A stretch of DNA of 64,000 nucleotides from contig NC_066581.1 of assembly GCF_024323335.1 (NCBI RefSeq), positions 227,804,539-227,868,538 of the forward strand. Reading direction: 5' to 3'. Source of the stretch: Lathyrus oleraceus. Its lineage: Eukaryota; Streptophyta; Magnoliopsida; Fabales; Fabaceae. A program made the position numbers and the translations under genes. The notes beneath the pieces were generated by a model. It was given only the letters and a program-made list of their open reading frames with translations, searched no databases and was not told where the DNA came from. This document shows, piece by piece, positions 59,061 to 64,000 of this stretch (position 1 is its first letter; every line of letters begins with the position of its first letter).

Positions 59061-61227
59061 ATGCAAACCGCAAATGAAAACACGAAGAAACATAATGATA
59101 CCCATAAGAAATATGCTGTAAGGTTCAGAATTTTACGAAGAATAACGCATTATATGATTGCATATGAAAGAAAGACGAAGGAGTACTACCTGGAATGCTT
59201 GAAAGTTTAATGGAGCAACTCTTCTTTCGGTTTCCCTTCTTCTGTCGAGATGAAATGCATGGAATATAGTGGCAGAAATCATTTAAGGAGTATGAATCTT
59301 GTCTCTTGAGTTCTCTTTCAATGCATTAAGTCCAGAAAATGTAAAGTGGTTTTCCACCTCTCAATGTGACTATTAAGTTGCTCTGCAGAGTCTTCACAAT
59401 TTGAGAAGTTTTCAATTAACATGAAAGGATTCTCAAACTGACACATTAACAAAATTAAATGATAAACTTCTATAAATCAAGGAAAATGCAATTAGTCCAA
59501 ATTACCCTCAAAATTAAGTTAATCAAACATGATCAAAGAATGGTTGTGATGTCAGCTTAATTCTTTTATTAGTTAGACATTAGATAATTTTTATACTATT
59601 AATCCTTTTGTTTTAAAAAATTACAAAGAATTAAAAAAAATGTTTATATAAGTTTTCATAAAATGTTATTTTAACTATTTCTTTTGGTATAACATTCTTT
59701 AAATATCAAAATTTTAAAAAAAAAATCACTTAAAATTGAAACTACTTTAAATATTTTTTCATAAAAATTATTTCAAAATATATTTCTTTAAATATATATA
59801 ACAAATGTTTTAATCTTCATAATGTTAATATATAAAAAATAAGTTAAAAATAACTTTTGTTATTTTAAAATTATTTTTCATAAATTATTTAAATAAAATA
59901 AATATAAAATCACTTTTTTTAGTTAAAATAAATGGCCCCAAAAGCTTATGTTCATTTTAATTATTGTTTTAACAAACATATATGATGAAATAAATCATTT
60001 ACCCTTTGAGATGAGAATAGGAGAATTATCGGTATACAATTGGGCTGTTTTGGAAAATAGAGACTAAGGAGTAATAAGAGAGAGTGAGCTAAGAGTTTTG
60101 GGCCTAATAGAACCACAAATATATGGAGATAATCTTTTGGCACCGCTCTAATCAAACATGACACCTTCTAATATAGGAGTACAATCTTATCAAAATATCT
60201 CTAATAAAATATTCTGAATTTCCTTTTTTTTTGGATTTTTTTAATATTTATCAAACTTTTGAAAAAGATGATATAAAAACATAGATTACGCATGTTTCTT
60301 AAAAACAAGTGTAAAATAATAATTTATTTTAGAAAATTAATGCTTTTATATCAATTTTTTCAAAAATACGATATAAATTCATATTTTTTATATCGGATTT
60401 TTCAAATATCCATACATTTTTGAAATATAAGTTATGATTTTATATTAGTATTTTCAAATATATCAAAAATATCACAAATTTGGTAGTGTTAATTTATTTT
60501 TTTATTGACATATTATATATAAACTATAAAATTATGAAAAATTACAAACATATTAGATTAAAAAAACAACCGATAGTATTAACTTGATTTATATAGACGT
60601 ACTCGATGAACTATTGAATTTTTTAAAAATCTAAAATTAACAAAAGATTTCCTTATCTTTTTAATTTCGATAGAAATGTATACCAAAATTTCCATGTGAG
60701 AGAAAAAAATTAGCATCTCATTAATAAGAAAAAAATAAATAAAAAACATTTTAGTCGATATAAAAATTGAGCGATGTAAGATTTTAATTCAAAGGGTAGA
60801 AAAAATCTTATTATATATGTTTTATTTTCTTATGATCTGCCATTTCATAAACTTTTTTAAAATATTAATATGTGCTCTAAAAAAATATGTCAGTAAATTA
60901 TAAGTTGAAATATTTTTTAAAATTGTATTTAATTTTTTAGAAATCTTATAATTCTTAATTTAAAATTATTTTTAATATGTTAGGTTTTTTTGTCAAATTA
61001 TATAGTTGCTAAAATTTCATTCTTAAAAGTTGAAAAAATAGAATGGTACAGGTTTGAACTCGCGATGTCTTTATACAATTATTAACTTAGTTTATTTATT
61101 TTTGATAAATTCTTTGGTATCCATGAATTGAAGTTGAATATCGATATTTTTAATGTAAATTATTTAAAAAAATTAATTTATTTAAAATAACATAAAATAA
61201 AAAATAATGTGTCATTGAATTACTCTG
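59061..61227. other. AT-rich intergenic stretch
   Basis: No gene recognised. The first about 400 bp are less AT-rich and may still belong to the Helitron flank upstream of the RPA-like gene, since elements B and the copia element interrupt that region. The rest is very AT-rich with short repeats of TTTTTCAAAAATACGATATA-like words around 60250-60430. Confidence 0.5.
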
Positions 61228-61565
61228 TGTTGGAACAAAAGTTTTCAAGAAAGATAAAAGACAGAGAAGAAGAAGAGAGAAAAGAGAGAAAATTGTAAAC
61301 TGAATATAAAATTAGGATTGAGTGTAGTTATGTTTACATCATACAAGACCCTTTATATAGCCAACTAAGGCTCTGACCCAAACTATACAAACCGACCCAT
61401 GCACAAAACAAACAAAATGTAAGATACAAAATTATTACATTTTAACACTACTATATGTTTTATTCGACTCTATCGAATACAACTGACTACGACAACTTCG
61501 ACTAGTTGCTTCGACCTAGTCGAATGCTAGCTCTCAATCAGAACTTCGAATTACAACTTCTAACA
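61228..61565 (-). repeat. 3' LTR of the copia element (338 bp)
   Basis: The minus strand starts TGTTAGAAGTTGTAATTCG after the purine stretch AAGGTGTG and ends TTTTGTTCCAACA. It holds TCGAA-rich repeats (TCGACTAGGTCGAAG, GTCGAAG) near its start and a TATA box (CTATATAAAG) on the minus strand at about 61351-61360. Confidence 0.8.
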
Positions 61566-61579
61566 CACACCTTAATTCA

Positions 61580-64000
61580 TGTTCTCGATAGTTCTCTTTC
61601 TGATGTTTCTCTTCAACTCGTTGAACCAGACTTTCTTCAGGGATTTGGTGAGTATGTCAGCTAGTCGCATTTTTATATTATAATGCTAAAGTCAATCTTT
61701 CCTTTGTTGACTTGATTCCTCAAAAAATGATATCTCCTTTCTATATGTTTACTTCGACCACAACACACTTGATGGTTTGCTAGGTCGATAGCTGACTTGT
61801 TGTCAACAAACAACTTCATTTTCCTAGGTTCCATTATCTTGAGCTATTTGAGCAACATCTTTATCAATATTGCTTGGCATACTGCATATGATGCAGCCAC
61901 ATACTCCGCTTCACACGATGACAAAGCCATAATGTTTTGCTTCCTTGAGCTCCATGAGATTTGCGCACCTTCAATCATGAATATGTATCTTGCAATCCTC
62001 TTCTTTTCATCTTGATCTCCACTGAAATTTGAATAAGTGTAGCCATATAATTATGCATATATGTTGATCTTCATCTGCCTCAAACATCCATACACCATGT
62101 GCAATCGTATCCTTTATGTGTCTCAACACCCTCTTAATTGTAGTGAGATGACATTCTTGAGTTTTCTCCATGAATCTACTTAACAATCTGACACTTTGAC
62201 AAATGTCTGACATGGTATTGCAAAGATACCTCAAGGATCCAATGATTTGTTTGTACAATGTCGCACTTACAAACTCATCATTTGTCTCATTCCTCAACTT
62301 TGCTCCAATTTATAATGGTGTAGCCGTTGCATTATAGTTGCTCATCTTGAACATACCTCTTTTGGTGCAGGAACACTCATATGCCTGTGTCTTTGAACTT
62401 TATCCCTAAGAAATATGACAAATTCCCTAGGTCGGACATTTCAAACTCTTGCATCAACTTCGTCTTTACTTTTCTTATCTCAACTTCATATGCACCTATA
62501 ATCGACAAATCATCTACGTACAGGCATATGACGATTCAACTGACCATGTTTACATAATTGGCATACACACCATGTTCAGAGACGCACTTCATGAAACCTG
62601 CATCAATCAGGTAACCATTTATTCTCTTATTTTAGGCTCTCGGAGCTTGCTTCAAACCATAGAGAGATTTCCTCAATTTGTACCCCTTCGACTCCTACTT
62701 TTTAATTTCAAATCCTGATGGTTCACTGACATATACTTCTTCTTCCAAAGCTCCATTCAGAAATGTTGATTTTACATCCAACTGATGTATCTTCCACCCT
62801 CTGTATGTTGTTGTCGACACAACAATTATGATTGTCTCCAGCCTTGCAACAGGTGTGTAGACTTCGTCCAAATAAATACCAGGTTTTTGCAGAAAACCTC
62901 TCACCACTAGTTTTTCCTTATACTTGGCAATTTCTCCATACATACTTCTTTTTAGCTTGTAAACTCACTTTACATCAATTGGCTTCTTGATTGACTTTTC
63001 GACAAGCTCCCATGTCTTGTTCTTCTCGATTGACCCAAGTTATTCTTTCATGGTTGTTAACAAACTCAAATTGTTCATGGCTTGATCCAAATTGATTGGT
63101 TCTGCTTCAGACATCATCATCGCTTCTTTTATTAAGTCACCGTCTACATCGACTACTTGATATGTAAATCTCTCATATCTAGCTAGCCTAATCGAATCAG
63201 TTCTTGCTATAGTCGATCTTTTAACATTTTGCTCAGGTGGTTCTTCATTTTGATTTGTTGGGACTTCAATTTGTTGGTTTTCTTCAAACACAATTGTGAT
63301 TGTATTTGAATCCTTTTGAACTGAACTTTGATTCTAATCCCGCCCTTTGCTTTCATCCATTAGAACATCTCGAGTGATCACTAGTTTATCATTATTTAGT
63401 GAATACAACTTGTATGCACCCGTTGAATGATAACCTATGAGCACCATAGTCTGACTTCGATCATTTAGTTTCTTTCACAATTTTTTAGGTACATGCATGA
63501 ATCATATTGATCCAAAAACTCTAAGATGACTAACATTCGACTTCACACTCGTCCAAGCCTCATAAGGAGTGTTCTCAACAATCTTCTTGGTTGGACATCT
63601 ATTTAGTATGTATAATGTTGTCGAAGTTGCTTCAGCCCAAAATCTCTTTGGCATATATTTAGCTTTCAACATGCTCTTAGTCATGTTCAGTATACTTCGA
63701 TTCTTCCTCTCAGCTATGCCATTATATTGAAGTGCATAGGATGCAACGACCTCATGCTTTATACCCTCCTAATTGCAAAATCTATTAAATTCTCGATAGG
63801 TGTATTCACCACTACCACCAGTTCTCAATTTCTTCTACTTGCATCTACTTTACTTTTCGACATGCAATTTGAACTTCTTGAACTGTGTGAATACCTCACT
63901 CTTCCTTTCTATAAGATAAATCCACGTATATCTAGTGAGTTCATCTATAAATGTTAAAGTCGTAGTTACCTCCATTTGACATCACTTCAAATGGTCCACA
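61580..64000 (-). pseudogene. copia pol remnant: integrase end, RT, RNase H
   Basis: In minus-strand order from the right edge: the integrase end (MPKRFWAEATSTTLYILNRC, TPYEAWTSVKSNVSHLRVFG at 63502-63684), then a linker with acidic and Gln-rich stretches (63040-63291). RT follows (YKEKLVVRGFLQKPGIYLDE, YTPVARLETI, HQLDVKSTFLNGALEEEVYV at 62695-62943). After a stop come SLYGLKQAPRA and a YVDD box near 62500-62690, then RNase H (SLRYLCNTMSDICQSV at 62007-62297). The remainder to the LTR is in broken frames, with LVDKQ-like ends hard to read. At least six stops or shifts; inactive. Confidence 0.85.

Larger units (their letters stand above)
61228..64000 (-). mobile_element. Ty1/copia element, 3' part, running off the right edge
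   Basis: Minus-strand copia: 3' LTR (61228-61565), then RNase H, RT and integrase in decayed form up to the window end. Target duplication on this side would end at 61227 (CTCTG); its partner is outside. Confidence 0.85.

Overview
The window looks like intergenic DNA from a large, repeat-rich legume genome. Two Ogre-type elements (Ty3/gypsy, Tat lineage) make the tribe Fabeae (pea, vetch, lentil and relatives) the best guess. I see no intact host gene. Nearly everything is transposable element (TE), in several nested layers, plus simple repeats and a few gene fragments.

Layout. (1) 1-15314, minus strand: the 5' part of an Ogre-like element (A): pol exon, a predicted 251-bp intron, gag-pro, ORF1, primer binding site and a very long LTR (8220-15314). 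Its 3' part lies left of the window. A is inserted in the protease region of a decayed Ty1/copia element on the plus strand (15315-18938), whose 3' LTR carries CT/AC microsatellites. (2) 18939-26310: AT-rich mosaic with a VPS9-like exon fragment, a hAT transposase relic, a 42-bp minisatellite, a decayed Tat-type LTR in plus orientation (22844 to about 25060) and a MITE-like element. (3) 26580-29190: dead L1-type LINE. 29830-31010: copia gag relic. (4) 31367 to about 40871: Helitron on the minus strand with a decayed Rep/helicase gene, an RPA1-like gene and a B3-like gene fragment between them on the other strand. (5) 41041-56245: a complete, young Ogre-like element (B) with two 2010-bp LTRs, an AAATG target duplication, ORF1, gag-pro, intron and pol; gag and pol each hold one in-frame TAG. 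(6) 56364-59055: an internally deleted copia element with a GACAC duplication. (7) 61228-64000: 3' LTR and decayed pol of another copia element that runs off the right edge.

How the parts work together. In A and B the order is LTR, PBS, ORF1, gag-pro, intron, pol. In both, a GT-AG intron removes the gag-pro stop codon and joins protease to reverse transcriptase in the same phase. A GCATAACAG|GT box upstream of gag in both suggests a second splice acceptor.

Most unusual signals. The region between pol and the 3' LTR of B (43087-44040) is an array of about 15 dyads with an 8-nt core like GTACGCTA flanked by 4-6 nt arms. The arm sequences differ between units but stay complementary within each. 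Also, three diverged Tat-type LTRs share a small hairpin, with different stem sequence in each, 8-9 nt from a conserved GGTGCTAATACC-like block. All calls come from reading the sequence; no database search was run.
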